Origin: Halolactibacillus alkaliphilus
Lineage (GTDB): Bacteria > Bacillota > Bacilli > Bacillales > Amphibacillaceae
Assembly: GCF_900115465.1 (NCBI RefSeq)
Contig: NZ_FOWN01000003.1
Coordinates: 62,001-126,000, forward strand
Direction of reading: 5' to 3'
Length of the DNA stretch: 64,000 nucleotides
Both the position numbers and the translations under genes were made by a program. The notes under the pieces were generated by a model that saw nothing but the letters and a program-made list of their open reading frames with translations, was not told where the DNA came from and searched no databases. Positions 36,158-44,731 of this stretch are shown piece by piece (within the stretch, counting starts at the first letter, position 1; the number at the start of each line of letters is the position of its first letter).

Positions 36158-37255
36158 CTAACGTTCGAGTCGTTTTAAGTGGTCATGATGACAGTCTAAG
36201 ATTGACGTCGCACCTAATAGTTTTAAATTAATTTCTAAATCTTCTTTTAGCGTTGAAAGTACATCCATAACGCCTGATTCACCACCTGTTAAACCATAAA
36301 TATAAGGCCGACCAACCAATACCGCATCTGCACCCAAAATAAGCGATTTAATAATATCTGCCCCGCGCCTAATCCCGCCATCTAGAATAAGCGGGAAATC
36401 ATTGCCCACTTTTTCTCTTATTGCCGATAAAACCTCCAGTGGTTCTATCGCACTATCTAATTGTCTTGCCCCGTGATTACTTACAATAATACCTTTTGCG
36501 CCGATGTCTTGACACCGTTTCGCATCATCAGGATGGAGCACACCTTTGATGATGACCGGTAACGACGTACTTTTAATTAACTGTTGTACTTTCTTAAACG
36601 TAAGCGACGGATTAAACAAAATGGATTGTATTTTCTGTTTGACTTCTGCTGAATCCATAGTGGGTGACAGGTAACGCGCCTGAAAAACAGGATCGGCTAA
36701 AAAGTTAGCCATGCCTGCGCCTTCATCCATCGGAAAGTAATTATGTGACAAATCAATTTCACGCCGTCCCAAAACAGGCGTATCAACAGTAATCACCAAA
36801 CCTTTGACACCGGCCGCTTCTGCACGGCGAACAAAACTTTCTCTGACATCATCATCGCTTGGCCAATACAACTGAAAGTAGTGATCAGCGACTGCCATTA
36901 CCTCACTCACTTCTTCAATACTATAACTTGAGACAGTACTTTGGATAAAAGGCACACCAGCTGCGTCTGCAGCGCGTGCGCTTGCCAGTTCCCCTGCCTC
37001 ATGAACAATTGTATGAAAACCGATTGGCGCGAGTAAATACGGTGCTTGAATCGATGAGCCAAATAGGTGTGTTGTTGTGTCAGTGAGACTAACCTCTCTT
37101 AATACACGTGGAATCAAGCGATAGCGATCAAACTGCTTTATATTATAAGACAAACTTACTTCACTGCCTGAACCACCAGATAAGTATCCAAAAGCATTCG
37201 CAGACAGCGTTTCCTTTGCTTTCTTTTCCCAATCTACACCTGTTTTTCTAGACAT
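36158..37255 (-). CDS. FMN-dependent alpha-hydroxyacid oxidase
   Basis: A 365-residue TIM barrel of the glycolate/lactate oxidase family. Catalytic His261 and Arg264 lie in VSNHGARQLD, Lys237 in VIIKGVL, and the FMN phosphate loop is LDGGIRRGADI. It oxidises an (S)-2-hydroxy acid to the 2-oxo acid using oxygen or a quinone; lactate 2-monooxygenase is the nearest family name. It starts nine bases after metI and is the last gene of the riboswitch-controlled metQNI operon, so a methionine-related hydroxy acid is a possible substrate (inference). Confidence 0.88.
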   Translation of the reverse strand: MSRKTGVDWEKKAKETLSANAFGYLSGGSGSEVSLSYNIKQFDRYRLIPRVLREVSLTDTTTHLFGSSIQAPYLLAPIGFHTIVHEAGELASARAADAAGVPFIQSTVSSYSIEEVSEVMAVADHYFQLYWPSDDDVRESFVRRAEAAGVKGLVITVDTPVLGRREIDLSHNYFPMDEGAGMANFLADPVFQARYLSPTMDSAEVKQKIQSILFNPSLTFKKVQQLIKSTSLPVIIKGVLHPDDAKRCQDIGAKGIIVSNHGARQLDSAIEPLEVLSAIREKVGNDFPLILDGGIRRGADIIKSLILGADAVLVGRPYIYGLTGGESGVMDVLSTLKEDLEINLKLLGATSILDCHHDHLKRLER

Positions 37256-37264
37256 ATATCCACC

Positions 37265-37924
37265 TTAATCTTTCTTTGCTTTTTGACTGAGTATATTACC
37301 AAAAGATTGAATCGCTTGAATAATGATAATAAGAATTACAATCGTCACATACATCACATCGGGTTGATAGCGGACATGACCAAAGCGATAAGCTAAATCA
37401 CCAAGGCCACCCGCACCGACAAGGCCAGCCATAGCTGTCGCCCCTATTAGGCCAATAACCGCAATCGTTATACCTAAAATAATCGATGGTTTAGCTTCAC
37501 GAATCATCACATGCCAAATGATCGATAAGGGTTTGATGCCCATCGCTTGATAAGCCTCAATAACTCCCTGGTCAACTTCAAGTAAAGACGATTCTATTAA
37601 CCTTGCCAAATAAGGTGCCGTATAAATAACTAACGGAATAATGACACCACGTACCCCTATAGACGTTCCTACAATAAGACGCGTAAACGGAAGTAATGCG
37701 AAGAGTAAGATTATAAACGGTACAGAACGAATCGTATTAATAATGACATTAAGCACGCGGTAAAGCCAAATATTCCTCTTATCACCCGTTCGACTAATCA
37801 CTAATAATACACCGAGTGGTAGACCGATTAAAATGGAGAAAAAAAGACTGATTGTCACCATTTGAAACGTTGCAAACGTCTCATCTACAATTGTTGTTCC
37901 CCAGCGATCAATAAATTCAGCCAT
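37265..37924 (-). CDS. metI: methionine ABC transporter permease
   Basis: A 219-residue permease with five helices and the EAA-type loop IEAYQAMGIKPLSIIWHVMIREAKP, typical of the MetI family. It works with MetN and MetQ to import D/L-methionine or related compounds. Its start overlaps the end of metN by eight bases. Operon order is metQ, metN, metI, then the hydroxyacid oxidase. Confidence 0.92.
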   Translation of the reverse strand: MAEFIDRWGTTIVDETFATFQMVTISLFFSILIGLPLGVLLVISRTGDKRNIWLYRVLNVIINTIRSVPFIILLFALLPFTRLIVGTSIGVRGVIIPLVIYTAPYLARLIESSLLEVDQGVIEAYQAMGIKPLSIIWHVMIREAKPSIILGITIAVIGLIGATAMAGLVGAGGLGDLAYRFGHVRYQPDVMYVTIVILIIIIQAIQSFGNILSQKAKKD

Positions 37925-38939
37925 GACTCCTTACCTCCCTTACAATCACACCGTGTGTTGTTAAATAATCTATCGCTTTGGTTGTTTCTTCAGTATTGCC
38001 TTTAACGTGTGCACGCAACTTACCGAATGTTTGATCCTTTAATTCCACAATATTACCTGAAAGAATATTCGTCTCAATATGAAAGAGATTAGAAATTGTT
38101 GATAGACTTGGCTTTTCTGCCACTTCGCCAACAAACGTCAAATCTAAAATCGGACCATCTTTTCTCAAATCTTCAATAATTGCACCTGGGGTTTGACTTG
38201 GAAATATACTGCTGACAAACCGCTTTGTCGTCTCGTGTTTAGGATCTGTGTAAAGATCTACGACGAGGCCTTGTTCGATAATTTTTCCGTTTTCCATCAC
38301 GGCCACACGGTCACAAATCTGTTGAATCACATGCATTTCATGTGTAATTAATAAAATCGTAATCCCGAGTTCCCGATTGATTTTTAAAAGTAGCGCTAGT
38401 ATTTGGTCTGTTGTATCTGGGTCAAGTGCGCTTGTTGCCTCATCACTTAGAAGAATATCTGGTTCATGTGAAAGAGCACGCGCAATCGCTACACGTTGTT
38501 TTTGTCCACCTGATAACTGGTTCGGATAAACATCGGTTTTATCACTGAGACCGACAATATCTAAATATTTTTTCACTCTCACTTTAATCTCTGCTTCACT
38601 CACACCTGTAAGTTTAAGTGGGATAGCGATGTTTTGATACACTGTCAGCGTTTTAAGTAGATTAAACCCTTGAAAAATCATCCCAATATTTTGTCGTTTT
38701 TGTCGTAACTGTTCTTTTGATAATGTCACGAGGTCTTCACCATCAATGATCACACTACCCGATGTCGGTACCTCTAATAGATTAGCCATGCGGACCAGGG
38801 TACTTTTCCCTGCTCCGCTATAACCGATGACACCGTATATTTCACCTTTTGAAACAGTGAGACTAACATCATCTAAGGCTTTAATTACAGTGTTTTTTCC
38901 GGTATGAAATTCTTTTGTGATATTTCTTAATTCAATCAT
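37917..38939 (-). CDS. metN: methionine ABC transporter ATPase
   Basis: 340 residues from ATG 38939, which AAGGAGG precedes by eight bases; the longer frame from 38993 would overlap metQ. Walker A is GYSGAGKST, the signature LSGGQKQRVAIARAL, Walker B ILLSDEATSALD. A C-terminal NIL domain (about 265-340) matches the methionine-binding regulatory domain of MetN. It energises uptake through MetI. Confidence 0.93.
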   Translation of the reverse strand: MIELRNITKEFHTGKNTVIKALDDVSLTVSKGEIYGVIGYSGAGKSTLVRMANLLEVPTSGSVIIDGEDLVTLSKEQLRQKRQNIGMIFQGFNLLKTLTVYQNIAIPLKLTGVSEAEIKVRVKKYLDIVGLSDKTDVYPNQLSGGQKQRVAIARALSHEPDILLSDEATSALDPDTTDQILALLLKINRELGITILLITHEMHVIQQICDRVAVMENGKIIEQGLVVDLYTDPKHETTKRFVSSIFPSQTPGAIIEDLRKDGPILDLTFVGEVAEKPSLSTISNLFHIETNILSGNIVELKDQTFGKLRAHVKGNTEETTKAIDYLTTHGVIVREVRSHG

Positions 38940-38952
38940 CGATTTTGCCTCC

Positions 38953-39753
38953 TTACCATGAGGCAACAACTGATCCTTCAAATGTGTCCTCAATAAATTG
39001 TTTTACTTCGTCTGATTGATAAATACGAATGAATTTTTCAATAACAGGATCATCACTGTTTTCTTCTCTTGCGACAATCAAATTCACCCAAGGTGAATCA
39101 CTTGGTTCAATGTAGATAGCATCTTCTGTCGGTACAAAACCATGTTCGATCGCAAAGTTTGTATTGATTGCTGCTGCAGCTACTTCTTCTAATTGACGCG
39201 GAATTTGTGACGCCTCAAGTTCAATAAAGTCTAAGTTTAATGGATTCTCTTCAATATCAAGCACCATCGCCTCTGCACCCACACCCTCTTTTAACGTAAT
39301 GAGACCAGCCGCTTCAAATAAAATCAAGGCACGGGCACCATTGGTTGGATCATTAGGTAAAGCAACTTTATCGCCTTCTTGTAACTGACTCACATCCGCG
39401 ATCTCTGTTGAGTAAATACCCATCGGGAAATTAACTGTTGTTGCCACCGCTTCTATTTCATATCCACGGTCACTTTTCGCGTTATCTAAAAATGGTTGGT
39501 GCTGGTAACTATTTAAATCAAGCTCTCCCTCGTCAAGGGCTGTATTTGGAATCACATATTCAGTGAATACTTCAATGTTAACCGTTAAATCTTCTTCAGC
39601 GGCTAGTTCTTTTACTTTTTCTAATATTTGTTCGTGTGGTCCCGCTGTTACACCTACAGTAATCTCATTCTCACTTAGTGTCGTTGCTTCATCACCACAT
39701 CCTGCCAACACAACTAAAACGGCTAAACTAATTAATGCTAATAACTTTCTCAT
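38953..39753 (-). CDS. metQ: methionine-binding lipoprotein
   Basis: A 266-residue NlpA-family binding protein. The signal peptide ends in the lipobox LAGC, and blocks such as ITVGVTAGPHEQILEKVK, FTEYVIPNTALDEGELDLN and LPNDPTNGARALILFEAAGLI are typical of MetQ. It is the first gene after the SAM-I riboswitch. Confidence 0.93.
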   Translation of the reverse strand: MRKLLALISLAVLVVLAGCGDEATTLSENEITVGVTAGPHEQILEKVKELAAEEDLTVNIEVFTEYVIPNTALDEGELDLNSYQHQPFLDNAKSDRGYEIEAVATTVNFPMGIYSTEIADVSQLQEGDKVALPNDPTNGARALILFEAAGLITLKEGVGAEAMVLDIEENPLNLDFIELEASQIPRQLEEVAAAAINTNFAIEHGFVPTEDAIYIEPSDSPWVNLIVAREENSDDPVIEKFIRIYQSDEVKQFIEDTFEGSVVASW

Positions 39754-39791
39754 TTCGTTTCCCCCTCAGGTTATTCCGGACCTTTACATTT

Positions 39792-39830
39792 AAAAAGCCT
39801 CAATTTATCAAGTGATAAATTGAGGCTTTA
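39792..39830 (-). terminator. riboswitch expression-platform terminator
   Basis: AAGCCTCAATTTATC and its complement form a 15-bp stem with a short loop, followed on the minus strand by TTTTTAAA, between the aptamer and metQ. Confidence 0.9.
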
Positions 39831-39835
39831 AAGGC

Positions 39836-39952
39836 ATACTCAACTTATCTGTCGTCCCTAATAAATTAGGGCTGCTGGATTTGGCACGAGGACATATAGT
39901 CTGTTGCCGAGGCTTCAAAGGGCCAGTCCCTCCACCTCTCTTGATAAGATCC
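39836..39952 (-). ncRNA. SAM-I (S-box) riboswitch
   Basis: The minus strand contains the S-box landmarks in order: CTTATCAAGAGAGGTGGAGG, GACTGGCCC, GAAGCCTCGGCAACAG, and GTGCCAAATCCAGCAG, closing with GACGACAGATAAG. It binds S-adenosylmethionine and, with the downstream terminator, switches off metQNI and the hydroxyacid oxidase when methionine is plentiful. Confidence 0.97.
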
Positions 39953-40036
39953 GGTTAATATTTTTTTGTTGAGACTTACTTTACACAACGTTTTTAAAAA
40001 AGTCAACACAATTTTCTAAACTTTTAAAACTTTTCG

Positions 40037-40825
40037 TTATTTCAACTGGTAAAGATCCGGTCTTCTATCTTCATAAACAGGAATTTCCCGGCGAATTCGC
40101 TTCACTTCAGCTAAATCAAGTGTAGCTTCAAGAATCATTTCATCATTTCCCGCTTCACTAACAACCTCTCCCCAAGGGCTAATGACGAGTGAATGTCCAC
40201 CGAAAACGTTGTTAGGGTCACTCCCCACCCGGTTACAAGCAACAACATACACTTGATTTTCAATTGCACGAGCGATAAGCAGTGTTCGCCAGTGATCCAG
40301 TCGTTGTTTGGGCCACTGCGCAACCACGTATAATATCTCTACATCATCAAGCATCTGCGTTTTTATCCACTCTGGAAAACGAATGTCGTAGCAAATCACG
40401 GCAGCTGATGACACGCCGTTCAACTGAAAGACACCTTTTCCTTTCCCTTCTGCCAAGTATTGCTCTTCATTCATCAAACGGAAGAGATGCGCTTTGTCAT
40501 ATGAAAAAATAACATCACCCGTTCGAGCAATAACAGGGAGTGTATTATAAAATTGGCCATCGCGCTCTGTTGGAATAGAGCCTGCAATAATATCAACATC
40601 ATGTACCTTCGCCAGGGTGTGTAATGGCGTTAACAAATCATTAGTGACCACATCAGCTAACATATCTAAACGATAACCCATTGGCCAAAATTCCGGTAAT
40701 ATTACCGTATCAACTTTCGAACTTAATTGTTTGAATTGTGCTTTGATATGGTCCAGGTTGGCTTTTACATCGCCAAACTGAATATCCATTTGTAAGCACG
40801 CCACATGTTTTAATGTCACACTCAT
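40037..40825 (-). CDS. nitrilase-superfamily amidase (omega-amidase / MtnU-like)
   Basis: A 262-residue carbon-nitrogen hydrolase. The Glu-Lys-Cys triad is seen as LPEFWPMGYR, SYDKAHLF and AVICYDIRFPEW. Bacterial relatives of this length (YafV, MtnU) hydrolyse the amide of 2-oxoglutaramate, the product of glutamine transaminase reactions in methionine salvage. Its start overlaps the stop of the GldA-like gene by four bases. It lies just upstream of the SAM riboswitch but is not under it. Omega-amidase is favoured by the context; a general amidase cannot be excluded. Confidence 0.8.
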   Translation of the reverse strand: MSVTLKHVACLQMDIQFGDVKANLDHIKAQFKQLSSKVDTVILPEFWPMGYRLDMLADVVTNDLLTPLHTLAKVHDVDIIAGSIPTERDGQFYNTLPVIARTGDVIFSYDKAHLFRLMNEEQYLAEGKGKGVFQLNGVSSAAVICYDIRFPEWIKTQMLDDVEILYVVAQWPKQRLDHWRTLLIARAIENQVYVVACNRVGSDPNNVFGGHSLVISPWGEVVSEAGNDEMILEATLDLAEVKRIRREIPVYEDRRPDLYQLK

Positions 40826-41922
40826 TCTCCCCTTTGCGCTCTAATTATGACATGTTGTTCTAACTCACACATAGCAAGGTGAAGAGCCTCTTTTGTTACC
40901 TCGCCCAATAAATGAATCGACTCATTTTCTCGGACTGCATGACGAGCAACGTGTTCCCATTTCTCATCCAAGTCTTTTGTAATGCCGAAATCAGCAAACG
41001 TTTTAGGTAATCCGAGTTCGTCATAGTACGGTAACAATTGATCAATTTCGTCCCACTCGTTAAATAATGCTAATTGGACAAGAATACCGTAGCTGACCTT
41101 ATCTCCATGCAAGAGGTGGTGTGTTTCTTCTAGGACTGTTAAACCGTTATGAATGGAGTGAGCCCCGGAAATACGGCCATAATGCTCACCAAAACCTCCG
41201 ACCATTCCACTCGCCATGATGATTGCATCAACAACGTCAATAAACTCGTTACTAACTACCTTCTGTTTAGCATCATCTAGCGCCTGTTTACCGGAAGTAA
41301 TCAAAACATCTTGGCACAATTTGGCCGCGTGTTGACTGACTTTCACTGCAAGTGGTTGATGAACCATTTCTAAAACGAGTGGCCTTGCTTCATACCACTT
41401 GGCTAGCGTATCACCAATCCCAGCACGTAAGTATTCGCTTGGTGTTTCAATCATTATTTTCGGTTCAACAGCAACCATAAAGGCGGCTTGGTCAAAAATA
41501 ACGTGATCAGTAAATACGCCTTCTTCTGTATAAAACACGCTAAGTGGCGTAAGTGCCGCACAATTAGAAGCCAATGTCGGGATTATAAAATAGGGTAAGC
41601 GCATGAGCGTAGCCGTTGCCTTTGTAACATCAATGACCTTGCCTCCTCCAACTGCGATTAAATAATCCACACCCCCTTCTTCAGCGATGGCCTCTAACCT
41701 CGTCACTTCCTCACGCGAACATTCGCCACTGTATTGCTCGACCACAACATTTAGATCTGTCGCTCTTAAGTGCGGTTCTGCCACACGATAAGATGCCTCT
41801 CCTGTCACTAGTAACCCTTTTTTCAATCCATAACGACAAATAACCTGTGCCATTTCTTTAATTGCCCCGTCATGGTGACGGTATATATTCGGTGTCCCTT
41901 GCACTTTTATTGTCTCCATCAT
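40822..41922 (-). CDS. GldA-like iron/zinc-containing dehydrogenase (hydroxycarboxylate dehydrogenase type)
   Basis: 366 residues from ATG 41922, preceded by AGGAGG; the longer frame from 41964 would swallow that site. The NAD-binding loop is GGGKVIDVTKA; metal ligands are in GIGDTLAKWYE, GAHSIHNGL and LLHGDKVSYG. The sequence is nearer to YbdH/HcxA-type hydroxycarboxylate dehydrogenases than to true glycerol dehydrogenase, by my reading. Such enzymes reduce 2-oxo acids to 2-hydroxy acids. It is coupled to an omega-amidase-like gene and close to a class I aminotransferase, which fits 2-oxo acid metabolism. Confidence 0.78.
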   Translation of the reverse strand: MMETIKVQGTPNIYRHHDGAIKEMAQVICRYGLKKGLLVTGEASYRVAEPHLRATDLNVVVEQYSGECSREEVTRLEAIAEEGGVDYLIAVGGGKVIDVTKATATLMRLPYFIIPTLASNCAALTPLSVFYTEEGVFTDHVIFDQAAFMVAVEPKIMIETPSEYLRAGIGDTLAKWYEARPLVLEMVHQPLAVKVSQHAAKLCQDVLITSGKQALDDAKQKVVSNEFIDVVDAIIMASGMVGGFGEHYGRISGAHSIHNGLTVLEETHHLLHGDKVSYGILVQLALFNEWDEIDQLLPYYDELGLPKTFADFGITKDLDEKWEHVARHAVRENESIHLLGEVTKEALHLAMCELEQHVIIRAQRGE

Positions 41923-42027
41923 TCCTTGCCTCCTGCGATCATTGTTTTGTTTATTGTCCGACACTCACGCATTTATGTCAATCTTTCGAATTTTCATACT
42001 TCGATTTATTTATAAAATTTTCCATGT

Positions 42028-42033
42028 TATAAT
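42028..42033 (+). promoter_or_regulatory. sigma-A -10 box for small membrane protein
   Basis: A consensus TATAAT lies 43 bases before the small gene; the -35 region (about 42005-42010) is poor. Confidence 0.5.
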
Positions 42034-42076
42034 ATTTCTATCAAGGTTCATCAACATATGAACGGGAGGCGTGTAA

Positions 42077-42271
42077 ATGAAACTAGAAGATAAAAGCGAA
42101 GCGCTTAACCAACAGGAAAGAAAAGCATCACCAACAGCAAATAGCCGTGACGCTCTAGAGCGTGCGCGTTATGGGAGCACAAAAGATTTAGCAAGTAGCT
42201 TAAGTACAAAAGTACTCGGAGTGATTATTTTGATTCTCATCGCTGCTATTTTCCTTATTGCCTTATTGTGA
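42077..42271 (+). CDS. small tail-anchored membrane protein
   Basis: 64 residues with a strong ribosome site (GGGAGG), its own -10 box and its own terminator, so it is a real gene. The first 45 residues are polar and charged, with NSRDALERARYGSTKDLASSL; the last 19 are one hydrophobic helix (VLGVIILILIAAIFLIALL). The layout, with an Asn/Arg/Gly segment followed by a terminal helix, resembles the small DUF6366-type proteins of Bacillaceae, but this is only a resemblance. Function unknown. Confidence 0.75.
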   Translation: MKLEDKSEALNQQERKASPTANSRDALERARYGSTKDLASSLSTKVLGVIILILIAAIFLIALL

Positions 42272-42290
42272 TAAAAAATACTACACTACA

Positions 42291-42313
42291 AGCACCTAAC
42301 GGTGCTTTTTTTC
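42291..42313 (+). terminator. terminator after small membrane protein gene
   Basis: AGCACC-TAAC-GGTGCT is followed by seven T. Confidence 0.85.
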
Positions 42314-42444
42314 GTTCAGATAGACGTAAAAAAACGACAACTGAGAAAAAACACTAGACGAATGAGGTCGTTTTCGTTAGACTGTATCACAAACGAATTC
42401 GTCAGAATGTTAAATAAATTTACTCAATTGAAAGGCGTGACATA

Positions 42445-43635
42445 ATGATTCATCCATCTTCAGACTTACTTAAACGTTTACCCAAACAGTTTTTTAATGA
42501 TTTAGTTCAAACGGTGCACCGCTTCCAACAGGAAGGCTATGATGTGATTAATTTAGGGCAAGGCAATCCCGATTTACCAACACCTACAGCAATTGTTGAT
42601 GCCCTAAAACAAGCGGCAGACGATACAAGACATCACAAATATTCTCCGTTTCAAGGTTACATAGAATTAAAACAGGCGGTGAGTGATTATTATTCACGCG
42701 AATATGACGTGACACTGGACCCATCAACTGAAGTCGCGATTTTACCTGGTACAAAAACGGGGCTCGTTGAATTAAGTCAATGCTTATTAAATCCTGGGGA
42801 CACCGTACTTGTACCCGACCCAGGGTATCCTGACTACTTATCAGGCGTTGCCTTAGCCGGAGCAGAGGTTATCCCGATGCCATTATTAGCCACCAATCAG
42901 TTTTTACCGAATTATCAAGACCTCGAAAAAACTGATCTGTCTCAAACGAAATTAATGTTTATAAATTACCCCAATAACCCTACTGGCGCTAAAGCTGACG
43001 AATCCTTCTTCTCGGAGACCGTCTCCTTTGCCAAGAAACATCACATTTCTGTGTGTCATGATTTTGCTTATCACACCATCCAATTCGATGGCGAAAAAGC
43101 CCCTAGTTTTTTAGCAACTCCTGGCGCTAAAGAAGTTGGCATTGAAATGTTTACTCTATCAAAAGCCTATAATATGGCGGGCTGGCGCGTAGGTTTTGCG
43201 GTAGGAAATAAAAGCATTATTAAAAAGCTCGAATTGATTCAAGACCATTTATATGTGAGCATCTTCGGGGCCGTTCAAATGGCGGCTAAAGCGGCCTTGA
43301 CGGGGGATCAAACAACGACAATAGCCCTTACTAAAACATATGAAACTAGACGTCACGCACTAATCACTGCTTTAACCGAGCTGGGTTGGGATGTTCAAGC
43401 ACCCGCAGGAACTTTTTTCTGTTGGTTGAAAGTACCAGAAAACTTTACCTCAGAAAGCTTCAGTGCCTATTTGTTGGAGGAAGCAAAAGTAGTCGTTGCT
43501 CCAGGAAATGGTTTTGGTTCATACGGTGAAGGTTATGTAAGACTGGCTCTACTTGATTCTGTTGATCGCTTAATAGAGGCGGCTCATCGCATAGAAAAAA
43601 CAGGCCTTTTCAAAGCCAAACAGACCATGACATGA
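42445..43635 (+). CDS. class I PLP aminotransferase (MtnE/YkrV-like)
   Basis: 396 residues. Substrate-binding motif LGQGNPDLPTP, NYPNNPTGA, PLP lysine in LSKAYNMAGWRVGF and the C-terminal arginine in GEGYVRLALLD identify a fold-type I aminotransferase. The sequence style resembles MtnE, which forms methionine from 4-methylthio-2-oxobutyrate using glutamine, but aromatic or alanine aminotransferase activity is possible. It is the divergent neighbour of the omega-amidase/dehydrogenase pair; an omega-amidase would remove the 2-oxoglutaramate made by a glutamine transaminase. It is monocistronic. Confidence 0.82.
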   Translation: MIHPSSDLLKRLPKQFFNDLVQTVHRFQQEGYDVINLGQGNPDLPTPTAIVDALKQAADDTRHHKYSPFQGYIELKQAVSDYYSREYDVTLDPSTEVAILPGTKTGLVELSQCLLNPGDTVLVPDPGYPDYLSGVALAGAEVIPMPLLATNQFLPNYQDLEKTDLSQTKLMFINYPNNPTGAKADESFFSETVSFAKKHHISVCHDFAYHTIQFDGEKAPSFLATPGAKEVGIEMFTLSKAYNMAGWRVGFAVGNKSIIKKLELIQDHLYVSIFGAVQMAAKAALTGDQTTTIALTKTYETRRHALITALTELGWDVQAPAGTFFCWLKVPENFTSESFSAYLLEEAKVVVAPGNGFGSYGEGYVRLALLDSVDRLIEAAHRIEKTGLFKAKQTMT

Positions 43636-43663
43636 TCTTTAATCAAATCACTGTGCGACATTT

Positions 43664-43693
43664 ACACATAGACTTTTGTCTATGTGTTTTTTA
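43664..43693 (+). terminator. terminator after aminotransferase gene
   Basis: ACACATAGAC-TTTT-GTCTATGTGT followed by TTTTTATTTT. Confidence 0.88.
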
Positions 43694-43717
43694 TTTTAAT
43701 AAATTCAGTTTCTCCAC

Positions 43718-43746
43718 TTGACAACGTCCTGTTAAGTGCGTTAAAT
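43718..43746 (+). promoter_or_regulatory. sigma-A promoter of metal ABC operon
   Basis: TTGACA (43718-43723), 17-base spacer, TTAAAT (43741-43746). Confidence 0.65.
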
Positions 43747-43764
43747 TGTACTCATACAAAAGAA

Positions 43765-43778
43765 TTGCCCTAGGGCAA
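43765..43778. promoter_or_regulatory. MntR-type operator
   Basis: Perfect palindrome TTGCCCTAGGGCAA just downstream of the predicted start of transcription. It resembles the Bacillus MntR box (TTTGCCTTAAGGAAA), so manganese-dependent repression is likely. Confidence 0.7.
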
Positions 43779-43793
43779 AAAAGGAGGATGATA

Positions 43794-44717
43794 ATGTTGT
43801 TTAAGAAATTAACGTGGCTCATCATTTTAGGAGTTACTTTACTATTAGTAGCTTGTAGCAACGGAGAAAGCACACATGAAACTAACGAAAAAGTTAACAT
43901 CGTGACAACGATCGCGCAAATCGGTGAACCTTTAGCTGTGATTGGACAAGACAAGGTCGAAGTAACAAGCTTAATGGGACCATCCATTGATCCACACTTA
44001 TACAATCCCACACAAAGTGATATCCAAAAGGTGGACGAAGCAGATATCGTTTTATATAACGGGCTAGACTTAGAAGCAAATATGACCACTATTTTTGAAG
44101 CTCTTAGCGATGAAAAAGTAGTTCTAGCCGTAAGTGATACCATTGATGAAGCAGACCTTTTATATGAAGATGATAAAATCGTCGATCCACACATATGGTT
44201 TGATATCGACTTGTGGCAGCAAGCTTTGGATAGCGCTGTAGGAGTATTAAAAGATTATTCCCCGGAAAACGCTGAATTTTTCGAAGCGAATAAACAAGCG
44301 TACTTTGAGGAGCTCGATCAATTACGAATATTTTCAGAAAAAATTCACGAAATCCCTAAAGAACAACGCATTCTTGTGACAGCACATGATGCTTTCGGAT
44401 ACTTTGGTGAGAAATACGCTATGGATGTGATTGGACTTCAAGGGCTAAGCACAGAAGACGAAGTAGGCCTATCAGATATTAATGACACCATTGACATTAT
44501 AGAAAAACACCATGTTCCTGCGATATTTGTAGAAAGCAGTATTAACGAAAATACTATACAAGCCGTACTCGAAGGGGCCCAAAACAAAGGACTAGATGTT
44601 CGATTAGGTGGTGAACTTTTCTCAGATGCGATGGGTGCAGAAGGAACTGAAGAAGGCACTTATATCGGTATGTACAAACACAACATCGAAACGATTTATC
44701 AAGCATTAAAACCTTAA
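43794..44717 (+). CDS. mntA: manganese/zinc ABC transporter binding lipoprotein
   Basis: 307 residues from ATG 43794, six bases after GGAGG; the open frame extends further upstream but has no site there. Signal peptide with lipobox LVAC. Metal ligands of the cluster A-I family are seen in DPHLYNPTQSD, DPHIWFDI, FVESSINENT and the C-terminal SDAMGAEG. It captures Mn(II) or Zn(II). The MntR-like operator upstream favours manganese. Operon: binding protein, ATPase, two permeases. Confidence 0.9.
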   Translation: MLFKKLTWLIILGVTLLLVACSNGESTHETNEKVNIVTTIAQIGEPLAVIGQDKVEVTSLMGPSIDPHLYNPTQSDIQKVDEADIVLYNGLDLEANMTTIFEALSDEKVVLAVSDTIDEADLLYEDDKIVDPHIWFDIDLWQQALDSAVGVLKDYSPENAEFFEANKQAYFEELDQLRIFSEKIHEIPKEQRILVTAHDAFGYFGEKYAMDVIGLQGLSTEDEVGLSDINDTIDIIEKHHVPAIFVESSINENTIQAVLEGAQNKGLDVRLGGELFSDAMGAEGTEEGTYIGMYKHNIETIYQALKP

Positions 44718-44731
44718 AGGAGTGAAGCGTC

